DNA of 58,477 bases from Diplodia intermedia (Eukaryota > Ascomycota > Dothideomycetes > Botryosphaeriales > Botryosphaeriaceae), in assembly GCA_021495925.1 (NCBI GenBank), contig JAKEKT010000145.1, forward strand, positions 1-58,477, in the 5' to 3' direction. Numbering within the stretch: position 1 is the stretch's first letter; each line of letters starts with the position of its first letter. This document shows, in pieces, positions 1 through 12,497 of the stretch. The position numbers were made by a program, and so were the translations under genes. The notes under the pieces are model-generated. The model worked only from the letters and a program-made list of their open reading frames with translations, did not search any database and had not been told where the DNA came from.

Positions 1-500
1 CTCTCTGCTTCTAACCGAAGTTGGTCCTTTATACTAAGGGAGTCTTGAGGTTCCACCCTGCCTGTGTCAAATGGAGCTTGTTCAGTGTTTGGTTACCCTA
101 CAACTGAGGGGGGGGGAAATGATTATATGGGGGGGGCTTCTCCACTCGCGGTGGAAGCTGTGAGGAAAGGGAAAGAGTACAGCGAGTTGGAGTGGTCTAG
201 GTCTCTCCATCGTGGTCTTTGCAGATGATGCAATTCTGGCCCACTGTTCATCGCGCGCGTTATCGTATGGATGCCACCGCCGCACGCATGCATCGCCGCC
301 ATGCAGCGACCACTGTCCTTGTTTTTTTGTCGCCTTACATTGCGTAGGTACACAAAATCATTTGGTCCAATGCTGTGTCGCTGACCTTGAATACGGGAAA
401 CAAGCGCTGGCTAGGCTGACAAAACAATAAAGTATATGCGTTTAGCGGTACGTATCACACATAATCCTCCTCTTGCTCTTTTCCCTCATGTAGGGCTATC

Positions 501-524
501 GCAGGCAGGCAGGCAGGCAGGCAG
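501..524. repeat. GCAG tetranucleotide tandem repeat (6 units)
   Basis: Six perfect head-to-tail copies of GCAG. It sits in non-coding DNA with no gene nearby. Confidence 0.9.
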
Positions 525-3500
525 CATACGACACACGCGAGTAAGCAGGTCGCAGCTGTGCGCGAGTCGTTTCTCGCTCGGTTCTTCGGCATGGGGAGGG
601 AAGCATGTGTTGTGTGGGGAACATTGTCTCAGATGCCTTTTCTTCCGACCGACTCGAAGACCGCCGAGCTTTCCCCACTGTTCGCTGAGCAGATCTGCAG
701 AAAGATATTGGCATCATCGACCACTTTGTCTTTCACGTGTGCTTCCGTCGTCGGTGCTCCGCTCTCTTTCTCGATTTCGGCCGGCGGACCTGTAGTAGCA
801 GTAAAAGTCCGAAGGGAACAAGTGGAGAGAGAAGAAAAGCAGAACGGCGGGCGGGCGGCATGCTCCGAAAGTTCCCATCAATGAGGGGCGCGCGCATGAA
901 TGCCGGCGCCTGAAATGGTATATGCAATTGCCGTCACGCCTCAGGGGATGCTCGACGAATGATGATAGTGTTGGGTCGCCAACGTGCTTCTGCCGCCCGC
1001 GAATTCGCACATCACAATCAAATGCAGAGGAAGACAGGATTTAGAGTAAAAGCCAATTGCCTCGGTGCGGGAGAGGGGGTTCTCGCTACCGCTCAGCGGA
1101 AAAGAGGGAAAAAAAAAAGTTCTGTGGAAATTTCTTTAACCCTGCATTTTGCAATTGTGCGGTACGCGGTAGACTAGTCGTGCTCCGCCGCTCCGTAGCC
1201 TACCGTCCAGGCTTTCCGGTGTCGTTGCTGCTGCACCGCGTGCGCTGCCGCCGCCATCCCACGCAGGTTCCGCTCGCGCGCCACGGTACCAGCGCGGCTA
1301 CGGCTCCCCATTTCAGTTTGCCTATCGTCACCGGCGCGCGGCTGCGTTTCCGCCCGCCCATCGGGGGCTCTTCCGACAGCACGGGCGGAAGCTGTGGGAA
1401 TTAGGGAGGAGGGAAGAGAAGGTGGGGTTTTGGCGGCGGGGTCTCGAGCCGCCTCGCCAGCGGCCATAGGGCGATGAAGAAAGAAGCAACGAAGGGAACA
1501 TTGGTTCCAGCCATCACGCCCGATGAGATGCATCTTGCCTGCACTGGTACTAAGGACCAGCAATGCCCTTATTCAACGACCTTCTCCAATGGCGACGACC
1601 GGTGCCTTGGCTTCGGGATTGGTTATGCATGTGTGCAGGCGAAAAAGGAAAGAAGGCGACAAAAAGCCATCGTGCCATCCGTTTCCCTAATAGGCAGTCC
1701 CGTCATGGCGAGGCGCCGACTGGCCGCTTTTCCTTCTTTTGCATTGCCATGACCATTCGATTTTGGTTTTTCCGCCTCTCGCTTTCCGACGCGCGTCGCG
1801 CACCCGCCGTTTGTTGTCTGCTGCTCGCGAGGATTGCAGAAATGCAACGCCGAGTTTGCGCGCGCGCCTTGCAAGGTTTCGGCCGGCCGTTGATGATGAC
1901 GGCATGACGGGGCGGGGGGAAGGCGGCAAGGCCGAAGAATGGGCTTCCTGACGGCTTTGCTGCTGCTTTCAGGCAAACCCGGATCGATGCCCCCTTGCGG
2001 CACGGCAGATTGATCGCAGGGCTGGAACGCGCAGGAACATGGGCGCGCAGGGCTGTAGAAGAGGAAAGAAGCGACCATGTGCGGAAGCGATGGGCGTGAC
2101 AATAAAGGCACCGGCGCACGCGTATGGCCGGATGGATAGGCGACGTGTGTCCCGACCACGTACTGGAGACTGGTAGGCGGGCTGCATCGTCGGCGACTTG
2201 GGTGTAGCTGTGCGTTGTTCCCCAGCAACCGGTACCGGGGCCAAAACGTTGAGCGAGGATCGCCGTCAGGCTTCTGCCGCGCGGATCATCCGCTGATTTA
2301 CGCCCGAGCACGAGCTGCTGCCACAACCTCATCCGCCGCCGCTTGAAGACGAAAAAGAGAACATGCATGGCAGATCAGACTACTGCGACAGCTGAGACCG
2401 CCGAGAGACTGTGCAGATGGTCGAATGATGCAGACGTTGCTTTTGCGCGTGCGTCTGAAGCTGTTCTGGATGGATATTCGCAATTCGTACATACCTTGAC
2501 TTGTCCGCTGTCATTCGCCCAGATGCGGGGAAGCGCCGCTGGATCTTCACCCAATTTTTCTTCTGCTTGATCGTCCGCGCCGGAGATGAGGTGGCAGCAG
2601 CGGCGCGGAGACGCACTTCGCAAGGGAGGGCATCCCCGATCAAGCATGTCACTCACAAGGCGACCGTTGGACGAGCCCCATTAGCGAGGCGCCACATAAC
2701 AGTGTGAGCAGCTGAAGAGAGATTGTAGGGTACATGGGAGATGCCATTGACTAAGACGGCCCGTCGAGGCTCACTAAATCGGTCAGTTCCGGGTCATGGC
2801 TGGTTGACTTGCCTGAAGTTGATCGGGAAAGGTGCCATACGGGGCAAGACGAAAACGGTAAGAAGCGGCAGAAGAAAGCAGGTTGAAACCTGCACCGCCG
2901 ATCAACCACGGCGGCTGGCTATTTCGCTCATAACAAGGAGACCAGGCTATACGGAAAGGGGGAAAGACATGACCGAATTGGAGAAATAGCTGAAGTTTGT
3001 ATCACCGTAGCGAGATTCGAACGGGATGCAATAGAGGCGGAGCAGGTCGGGATACAGAGAGGCACAGCGTCGTAGGGCGGGTCGCTTGGGGGGCTCAGGT
3101 GCGGCTGGCTAACGCCATCGAGCATGGCGGTCCAGGTGGTGTTCGGAAGCGCGAAGTGTTGAGGGCGACACTGCAGACATCCTGAGGCGTTCAGGCGGGC
3201 GTCTATACCGCGTCGGAGTAGGAAGGCGATTCTCTAGGTGCACTGGCTAGTCGGGCCTGTCGCGGTGCGCAGGGAACAACGTTGAGGTGCCGCGCGTTAC
3301 GGAAGCGGCTCGCTTAACCTACAGCGCGTTGTTGATACAATGGCGCGAGTGATTGACGCGCTCTCGACGACTCCAACGCTCTCGCCGCCGCGCAGCTGTC
3401 GTACGCGTTGGCCCCGGGAAGACGGAGGAGGCTGTCAGCCAGCCATGGCAGCTGGGCCGTGTCGAGTTGCGGCTGGTACCTTTCAACTCTGTACCTGGTC

Positions 3501-5314
3501 ACCGAGATAACCATAATTCCACATCCAGTCCTTTACCCGCCGCACACACAATGCTTACTGGCTCAAGCATCTCCGCCGCGACTCGGCAGCGCGGAATTCC
3601 CCTGTGGCCAGTGTGAAGAAGCTGACATACAGACGTCGCTGTCATGGCCGGGAGGTGCAAGCGGAGCCAACAGCTTCGAAAAGGGTATCGCGCGCGAGCG
3701 GAATCGCTCCCAGCAGTCCGTGCTGGGGGCGACAGGAGGAGCGCGCCGGGAGTGTCTGCTGGCAGCTCGCCGTTTGGCCATTTCTTCAGTCGGCTGCATG
3801 CTGCCTGACATGGCTGGCCACAGGCCAGCAAACACGTGAGAGGAGGGCGAGTCGTGTTGTTGTTTCGGTCAGGCAGTGACCACGTGTGCCTGGGCGCGCA
3901 GCAGGGAGATAAGTAGCTTGTGGCTCATAGGCACACAGGCAGCTATCCGGATGCACGTACGAATCCGCAACAACGGTCCTCACCGACTGTTGCGATATGC
4001 GAGATGGGCCCCGTTTCCCCGCCGCCCGCACGATGAGATGAGGGCTCTGTGCAGCCGGCTGCGCTCTTCCGAGATCGCAGCCGGGCCAGAAGTGCCCGAG
4101 GAACGAGATTCCGGAGCGCCCACGACACGGCGAGACGCGCGGAGGAATTGGTCCGCTGTTACGTGCACTAGTCGCTGCGATCCCCCGAGCTACGAGCGAC
4201 TCTGGCTAGCACGGCGATCGTCTTCTGTCGTCATGGACCTGGCTCTTGCTGGTTCTGGATCTCGTGGCTCCCGGGCTTCCTACCGGCCTGGTGTGCTGCC
4301 CCGGCGGCATGTATGTACACGGTACATAGCTGGCCGGGAGCAGAACGGCGCTCCGCCACCACCGCGCGGCACGAGAGGAGTGGCGGCCCTGTGGCATGCA
4401 TCGCGAGAAGACGGCACAGGCTGGCTCTGACATTGCAGGAACCCGCGAGAGCGTTGAGGGCGTGGAGCAGCAGACGTGGCCGGGGGCCCGATTCGCTGGC
4501 ATCAGCGATGGCGGTACCTGAGCAGGGATGGGCCTTCTCCGACGTGGCCGGGCACCGCTGTGCCTGGGAGAACCTGGGACGAGGTCTGGGGGGGCCCGCG
4601 GCGTGCGGCGTGCCAGGGACGCGGCCAATGGGCAGGTGCAACGGCTCCGGGCTGCGCATCCCCGGCGGGCCAACGGCGTGCTTTGCTAGGTTTCGCCGCG
4701 CGGTGACGAGCGTGGAGCGCGGCGCCTGAGGCAGCGGCCGTGATTTTCAATGCGAAACCCGCCAGCGACCCAGGGCCGTGGGTGGGCGTGGCCCCACCGC
4801 GCAGGCGGCCGGCATTGTAAAGCAACGTCGCTGCTCGACGCGCAAAAGCAAGAGGCTGGCGCCAGCGTCGGGGCAGAGGCACACAGGTGCTTTTGCGCGC
4901 GCGAGGCCTGACGTAAAACGTCCGTGGCCGTGCTGGTTCCACCACTACTCGCCGCGGGCAGACTTTTTTTGCGGGCGCCCACGAGCGCAGCCGAAGCGAG
5001 GGCAGGGCCGGGCGGGCAGGGCAGGGCAGGCCGGGCCAGAACTGGAACTGCAGGCGCAGCCGCTGTATGACGGCGAGGGCGAGTCATTTTTGCGTTCGAA
5101 AATTCTTCCTGGTGGTGAGCACGAGGGTGGAGCTGCGCGCAGCCGCGCTCTCATCAGTCAGCCCGCGCGTCCGCTTTGGGATCCGGGTGGAGCCCTTGGG
5201 CGCAGCTGCTGGGGATGGGAGGTGGGAGCTTGGCTGCGGCGGGGGTTGCTGCGCGGACGGGGGCTGGCCATGATCGCATCGCGTGTCGGCGGAGGCTGCA
5301 GGGCCGGGTTGACG

Positions 5315-5338
5315 CTGGCGTTGGCGTTGGCGTTGGCG
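5315..5338. repeat. GGCGTT hexanucleotide tandem repeat (about 4 units)
   Basis: Consecutive TGGCGT/TTGGCG units follow each other in GC-rich non-coding DNA about 650 bases upstream of the gene at 5984. Confidence 0.8.
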
Positions 5339-5983
5339 CAGGCTCAGGCGCATTGCAGGCGGCGGGCCGCGGTGCTGCGCTGCCAGAGCGGCTGGGCAGA
5401 GCACCGGAGGTTGCGCGCACGGCATCGCGTTGCGACCCATGCCGGCGGCACTCTCGCCCGCCGTGACTTAATCATGGGCGGCCGCCCATCACCGCTGCTC
5501 ACTGGACCACAAATTCCACACCTGCTCACCACCCAGTCCCGGTCCAGTCGCGCGCTGTCTTTTCGCGCCCTCGCTCGCCCACCCCCGCCGCTCGCTCGCC
5601 AGCTGTCTCGCCCGCCGTCCGCTTCCAGCGTGCTCTGCGCCTGCGCCTGCCGACGCCTCCAGCCGCGCCTGACTGAAAGCACCGGGTGAGTGTGACGCCT
5701 GCGGCCGTTGTCTCACGTGCCGCTCACTGACCGGGTTGTCCAGCCGCGCACCATAAACAAATCTGTCAGCGACGTGGACTGCTCGAATTCGTGCCACCCT
5801 CTCGTTCCTCGCGCCCACGCCACTGCGTCGCAGCAAGGCCCGCGGCTTCGTCACGCCCAAGCCCAGCCAAAGAAGCCCATGCCCGGCTCCTCTGCCTGCC
5901 TGCGAGGAGCTCTGCCGAAACCGTCCTTTTAAGTGGTGATGGGAACCCAGTAGTCCACTCACCACGCCGAACTGCTTTGCAAG

Positions 5984-7650
5984 ATGCGCGACCTCAAGCC
6001 GCTGATGCTTCCCAAGCTGGCTCCCGCCAGAAATCCCCTGGCCGACTCCCCCACCGCCGACGAGCGTGCTTGCCAAGCTTACCCCGACTCGTCGTTCTCT
6101 GCTTCCGAGTGCTCTACGCCATTGAGCCAAACTTTTTCTACCAACGGCCATGTCCGCCATTCGAGCTCCCTCTCCTCGCTCTCGTCGTCGCCGCCCTCCT
6201 CCTACGAGCACCTGGACAGCATGACTGGCTCCAGCAAGCTGCCGCGCCTGCCGGAGGATCCTTCAGAGGGCCCGTTCGCCTCTGACGCCGACGACGACGA
6301 GGAGATCGAGGGCAAGCTGGGCTCCTGGTGCCTGTGCAGTACGTTGCATCGTGCTCCGCCGCTCCCACCCCACTTACTGACCTTGTCACAGGTGTCTCTG
6401 AAGGCTGCCCGCACGGCGACAGCAGGACCTCTTTCTCAACCCCTAGCTTGACGAGCCCGACGTTCGACTTCGCCGACGGCCCGTTTGGCGAGGACGGCGA
6501 GTCGAAGTATTTCTCCCGCCGTCGCAGGTCGGGTGACTCGCCTGCAAGCATCTCGTCACGCGTTGGCGAGCGCTTCCCCTCACTCACGCGAAAGTGGAAA
6601 GATCGCAGGACGCCTTCCGGGCTGTCCAGGGAGACAACGCGCACGTCCACGCCGTCCGGTGGCCGTTCCAGCCGGGCTTCCTCCACTGCTGGATCCGTTG
6701 TTCCCTCGGTGAACGCCAGCCTGACTGATCTCCCTCAGAGCCCCGCCAGGTCATCCCTTGAGCGCGACGACGAACTGACGCCGACCTCACCAATCGACAT
6801 TGTCAATCCACGTGCAGAGGCAGATGCATTAGAACGCGAAAGGCTCGCGTCGACTCCTCTGCTCCCGCCCGTGATGTGCGGCAACCTGGCGTCTTCGGAA
6901 CAAGACTGGCAATCGCCGCTGCAGTCACCCACGGTCGCGGACTCGAATGCAACCTTCTCGGCAATGAACAGTCCGTTGGGAACCCCGCAGGCACCCATGA
7001 TGCAGACCCCGCCGCTCTCCACCAGGCCCTCGATTGCATCTTTCAGGCATGGTCGTCCCGGCGGGATGGTACCGAGCTCGGACATCCCACCAATGACGAT
7101 CAGCGACGACGACAGCGAACAGGACGAGTGGGCAGAGAAGCTTGGCCACGCCAACTTCACAATCCTGCCCAAGCCGTACATGCCCGAGGTGTGCGATCGG
7201 GCAGCGTACCGCGAGCTGTTCGCCAACTGGGAACGGGCGCGGCTCAACTTCACCAAGCACCTCGTCCGCACGGGCGAGCATTTCGGCGCGACGTCGAAAA
7301 CATACCGGCTGACGGAGCAGAAATGGGCCGAGGTCGACAGCCAATGGAAGAAGTTCCACGATGCGGCCGTCGCCTGCGCAACCGGGGACGGGCTCGACCG
7401 CGCTAGTGGCCCAACGCCGAGCGAACCTCCGCCACTGATGACGCTGCCTGCGCTAGAAGACCCGAAGAAGCCCGGGCAGTTCCCCAAGCTAGGCGACGAG
7501 GACGTTGTCGGTCCCATGGTTCAGGCAGCGGCGAGGAGCCTGCCGCGCTCGTCCAAGAAGGCGTCCTGGGCCAAATTCCTCAGCGACATCAAGTCGCCCG
7601 GCACTTTCTTCGCCCGCCCCAACCAGCCGATCGGCGTGGGCTCGAGATAG
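5984..7650 (+). CDS. Ser/Pro-rich fungal protein with conserved helical C-terminal block, function unknown
   Basis: Two exons, 5984-6338 and 6392-7650, give 537 aa. The 53-bp intron starts GTACGT and ends CACAG, with a CTGAC branch-like site about 15 bases before the acceptor, and the phase-1 junction restores one frame. Residues 1-380 are low in complexity: Ser/Pro/Thr-rich, with an acidic run (DADDDEE) near residue 100 and an Arg-rich patch (SRRRRSG) after the junction. Residues about 380-450 form a compact, charged, Trp-containing helical segment (motifs ANWERARLNF, TEQKWAEVDSQW) that looks like the only folded part. The C-terminus is basic and Ser-rich. There is no signal peptide, membrane segment or catalytic motif. 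I recognise the type as a conserved mould protein but cannot name a function. The disordered, phosphorylatable N-terminus suggests a regulatory or scaffold role, which is inference only. Confidence 0.85.
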
Positions 7651-10600
7651 GTGCGCCTGCCAGCTTTGGCATTCTTGAACCTCCGTTGTAACTTTACAAT
7701 TACACCATTACGAGGTACGACCGGATACGACACTGCACCCTAGTATTTTTTTACTGTCAGCTGCGCGCAGCTGTAACGTTCCTTGATGACCACGAATTTC
7801 TTTTGTATCTGGGAGGCTATCTAGACGGTTTACACGACAGACGCACGGCGCATTCCAGCAGACTTGACTGCTGCTCACGAGGGCGGAAAAGGGGGAGGTC
7901 GCAAAATGGTTTGGATCACAAAAGGAGCGGTTCAAAAAGTTTTGCGCGTCGGATTCTGGCGATATTTCTGCGCGTATTACCCCGGCTGACGTGTCGGCCA
8001 TGGCTTGTCTCGTTTGTTTTCTACCTCGGGAGGCACACATTTTTCGGCGGCTATACCCATCCTCGGCCTCGGCTGAAGCGAGCGCATGGCGAAGCGCAGT
8101 CAGATGTTGGATGAAAGCCAGGGGCCGGCCTCTCGCGCGGCCGTGTCACTGGCATCACCCATCGAAAATGTATTTTGTATAATTATCACGGAGCGGCTAC
8201 TATATGCGGATACAGACAACGGGTCTAGTACGTCGTAGGCGCGGCACCCGCAATATAGAAGAGAGGATGACGATAGACATGCGGTACAAACAAACAGTAG
8301 AACTCAAGACACTTCCACCACATGAACGAGAGCGCAGTGCTCCCCGGGGTATGGTTTGCTAGCCATGTACGTCGCTGGGAATAAAAAAGGATTGCTGCAT
8401 ATACCGGCCGGATTGGGAAGAAGCTGCATGGGGGCCTGCCGATGCGCCGAAAGGGTCCAAAAGCAGGGAACCCAGCGAAATAAGGCCACACTCGTTAATC
8501 TCGTGATCGGCGATTTGTGCCACTGGCCCAGATGCACTCACGCTCGACTGCCGGCAGGATTGCTTGCGCAGTGTGCATTGCAGCGGCGCCCGTTGCTTGC
8601 TTGGTTGATGGTCTGGCCCTGGTCCGGGGCCGTCTCGCCCTGGCCCCTCATTTCGGCGGTGTGTGTCGTCTTCTATCTGGGGAAGTCAGGGAATGCATGC
8701 CGAAACTCTGATCGTTTGTTTTCTTATTCTCGTGCGCGATCATGCTTGTTGGTCGTTTTACAACGGTGGGGGGCGTCAGTCATGGGCTGCGTGTGGAGTG
8801 ATTATGAGCCAGGCCAAGCATGCGGGGCACATTTGCTTTTTTTTTTGTCCTGTTTGCTTGTTTTCTGTCTCCCGCGCATTCTTCTCTCCCAGGCTGTTGG
8901 TCCGGCAAACGGGTTGCCGCTTCTCCTTGGCTCCCGTTGCTCTGGTCGTGGCCCGTTGCGTCCTTCCGTCTCGAGAGAGAAATGCATCATCTCGCCACCA
9001 ACGCAATCCGCCCGGCCAGAACGCCGTGGAGCTGGCTGGCGCGCAACCAAACGGGGGGCCGTACCGTATAACGCGCAACAGGTTGGTTGTTGGGCGGCCG
9101 GCCTTTCCCCCACCCTCCTCCCTTTTTCCCCACACGCATCCCTTTCGTTGCTTTTGGACATGTACCGGGGCTGCCCGGAGTGTTGGGCGGTTCGCTCACC
9201 TGAGCTCAAATGATGAGGTGTTTGTTCGTACCTACGCGTCGTCGATTGCCCGCGAACATCCCTTCAGTCCTCGGTCTTACTTACCTACGCATGAAAAGGA
9301 AAGACTGGCTGGATGATGCTTCCTCACCAGCAGACCGTACCTTGAGCGCCCGTCAGTCGGCCGGTCATGTGTTCTCGTGGCATGCGGTCGCTCAAGTTAT
9401 CGCAAAGAAGCTTCAACTGCATTGTTTCTAAGACCCTTGAAACGTCGTAGAGCGCCTTGGGGAACCAACAGCGAGCACGTGGCCATGGAAGGATTGAACA
9501 GCAAAAAGAAAAGGTTGTCCTGGCGCTCGCCCGTCCTCTTCTTCTTCCCCGCAACGTTTACCCGCGCGAACAGGCGTTCGCCGAGCGCCGTGCTTTTGTG
9601 CGGCGTTGTCCTGAGTCAAGACAATTCTCAAACGAGGGAGGGATGGCCGGCGGCTGCGAGAGGGGGGTAGCAAGGTTCGACGTCGGGTTGGTGGCTTGCC
9701 TCGTTCTCCCCTTCGTCCTCCTTCTCCTACCGGGGCAAAGCAACGACCATGACGTTGCATGCGCGTGCGGTTGTCTGCAGCTTTGCAACCTCAGTTCAAG
9801 GCGGGTTGCAGGTCTCGGTCGCACGTTATCATTGTCTGGTGGCGTTTTCCTTTTCTCTCTCTCTCGTTGCTTTTTCCCTCTCGCGATGGCTGTGCTCAAG
9901 CTTTCTCCATCCATCGCCACCATTCCATTGGCACGGTTTTCGGGATAGCAATCTGCTCGGCAACCACGGCCGTGGTGTTGTTCGAATCGGTGGTCCCGCG
10001 GGTGCCGGTGGGCAGGTAATGGGTTCAGCCTCCCGTCTCAGCCTCCTCCGGCCTGGAGCTTCCCCGCCATCCGTCCTTTCGTTCCTCCCTGCCTTCGGTG
10101 CTCCCCGCCCTCCCCTTCAGGCGAGACAACCGCCGAACCGGTGTTGCTACCTCGTCCCTTTCTTCACCACCTACGACCCGGTGCTTGATCTGGGAAAGGG
10201 GAAGAAAGTCACCATCCCTCGAGACGGATGGCTCTCCGTCAGGATAGAGTGCCCTACGTACGGTAAGACACCCGCTCGCCATTCGGCACCCAGCTCCACA
10301 GAGGCCAGCACGGCGGGAAGTGGCGTCCGGCCGCCCCATCCACGGAGCACAGCCTCCTCATTCGTCCATTTGCAATCGCAAAGGCTCTTCTCTTCCATCG
10401 GCCTCAGCTCCGCATTCTACTTCTCTCTCACTCTCCCTCCAATGAATAGGATATCAAACCTACGTCTGAATCACGCATGGGCGCTTAACTGCTGTAGAGA
10501 CAAACCTTTTTTTTTTTACTCACTCCGAAACGTAGCGTAACCCCCACACCCACCAGGTTATCTCGCTGCGGAAAGCTGGGACCAACCGTTCACGTTTCTT

Positions 10601-12497
10601 TGCTTTGCCCCGCTTTATTCTTCTTCTGACCCCATACATACAGAACGAAGTGGTGAGCTGTCCGGACCAAGGAATCCTTTTGCAGATGCACGGCGATGGT
10701 CAGCAGGTCGAGGTCTCAGGGGGGCGAGCTGCCGGTCGTTCTGGGTTTGGGTTATTTGCCGCAACTGTGCAGACTCCATCGTTTGGTACGGTGGCGGTCG
10801 TGGGCAATGGAGGCAATCGGCGGTGTAGCTGCTATTCTCGGTCCTTTTCTCTATTGGTGAAGAAGGAGGAGGAGGCGGCGGCGGCGGCGGTGGTGAGGGG
10901 TGGGGGCGGCTTGACGGGTAGGCGCTTCCTCTCCTTCACGGATTCCCGCGCCGAGCTCGTGCTGTTGTATCATTCTTTTCGGTTGATGGCTGCTTCTTGC
11001 GCGCCCGCGAAAAGGCCTCGGTTCTCTACGCCGTTTGTTGGACACCTTTTGTTTTTTCTTTACCCCCCATTTCTGCGGGCGAGAACGTGGAACGGTTCGT
11101 CTCGTCTTCAGCTGGACGGGGGTTGGTGAAGATGGGGAAAAGAAGGAAGAGTGAAGGACCATTTTTTTTGGTTTTTCCCGACGGTCTCACTCTGCTACAG
11201 CGCCACCTTTATCATTTCTTCTTCCTTTACCGCTCCGACGGAAGCACTTCGTCAAAAGCAGAAGAAGGTGGAAAAAGCAAAGATAGCATTTCTGCCGAAT
11301 CCGACGTCCCGAGGCTGAACGCCACAGCATGTACGACGCCGTTTGCAGTCATCGCAGAAACCGGGCGTGGCCGGCTGGTTCGCGCTGCGATGCTACCCCT
11401 TTTTTTTTTTCCTGCTGGCTGTCAGCTTTTGGTTGGCAGGCGGACGTCTCACGTGCGAAGATGTGGAAGATGCAAGTACCCGTCAATAGATCGCACACAG
11501 AGAGAGGGGGGGAGCCGAACGGTACTCGCACAAGGCGAGGGGAGCTTTCGCCTCGTTCCGCTTGTGTTGCGGTCCTTGCCCGCTATAGTACCGCGCGGCA
11601 TATAGCTCTCTTCCTGCCTGCGTCACCCGCGCTTATCTGATCAGACCTCGGGACCGGAGAAACGGTAGACGGGACGTGTGTCTCGATTGCTACTCCATGG
11701 AGTGGTGATACATCATACGTGCTCCTTTCCGGTCGCAGCTCTCTCGTGCCCGTTCTTTTTTATTTTATTTTTTACCCTCACCCCCGTCATACGTGCGTTG
11801 CGAGGAATACGAGCGTGTTACCCTTTTTCGCGATGGCTATGCAAAGCGCCCGTTCCACGGATAGACCGATGGCGTACAGCGGACAGCATGAGTGCCTACT
11901 GCTGTAATGGCTGCAAGAGTTGCGTCGGCCCTGGCCCTCTCCGTCGGCATCGCTCTGTTCTAGACCGAAGGATCTTCCTCGGTGCCAAAAACGGGGAGGT
12001 GTTGGTGTACACCAAATCTTAAAGCGCAGAGGCAGGCATGACGATCCTCCAGCAGATCATCAATGCACCTCGCGTTCTAGGCCGGCTCCCGTCCCGCGTC
12101 CTATCGGTATGCCGTTCCGGAGCAGTGGTTGAGCCGCGGCCGGGGATCGGTGACGCAAGGTGGCCGGGGAGGGACGAGAAGGATTCTTTGTGCTACCGCC
12201 GTTGCTTGTGTGCTCTTGTGCTGCGCCGTCGTAGCAGGGGTACGGGGATAGACGTTGATGTCAGACGGTGCGGAGATAAGCGGGTAGACACAGATGCGTG
12301 TTTAATTAAAGTGGGATTGTTCATTGGCACAGTCACAAACATCAGATGTATAGTGGTGACAACGCCAAATCAGCTCTTATCCCGGACTTACTGGGGGTGG
12401 GTTGGGACATTGGCGCCACCTCCTTACGAGCACTGCTCATCTAGACAGAATGTGAGATAGGATAGTTCCATGCATTGAGACTATGTCTATCATTCCA
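7651..12497. other. 4.8-kb gene-poor, pyrimidine-rich region
   Basis: The region between the 3' ends of the 5984-7650 gene and the NLR gene. Frames of up to 263 codons exist (for example 9749-10540) but are low-complexity translations of C/T-rich DNA without introns or recognisable motifs. The + strand has many T/C tracts (for example 8837-8848, 9850-9890, 11398-11411, 11755-11770), the kind of sequence that flanks transcription start sites in moulds, yet no convincing downstream gene on that strand was found. A long non-coding RNA is possible but not shown. Confidence 0.5.

Larger units (their letters stand above)
1..5983. other. Gene-poor region, no supported gene
   Basis: I find no reading frame here with protein-like composition, a good ATG context or splice-linked partners; the open frames are Arg/Pro/Ser/Cys-rich and typical of GC-rich non-coding DNA. 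A GCAG tandem lies at 501-524 and a GGCGTT tandem at 5315-5338. The last 400 bases become C/T-rich on the + strand (about 5555-5640), as expected for the promoter and leader of the gene starting at 5984. A GTGAGT at 5686-5691 could be a donor of a 5' UTR intron. Confidence 0.5.

Noticed and set aside
3005..3035. GATTCGAACGGG, resembling the B box of a minus-strand tRNA
   Set aside because: The bases on either side do not pair into a T stem, and no acceptor stem is present.
9749..10540. 263-codon + strand frame in the left gene-poor region
   Set aside because: The translation reflects C/T-rich DNA (Ser/Leu/Pro/Phe runs), with no conserved-looking block or intron signals.
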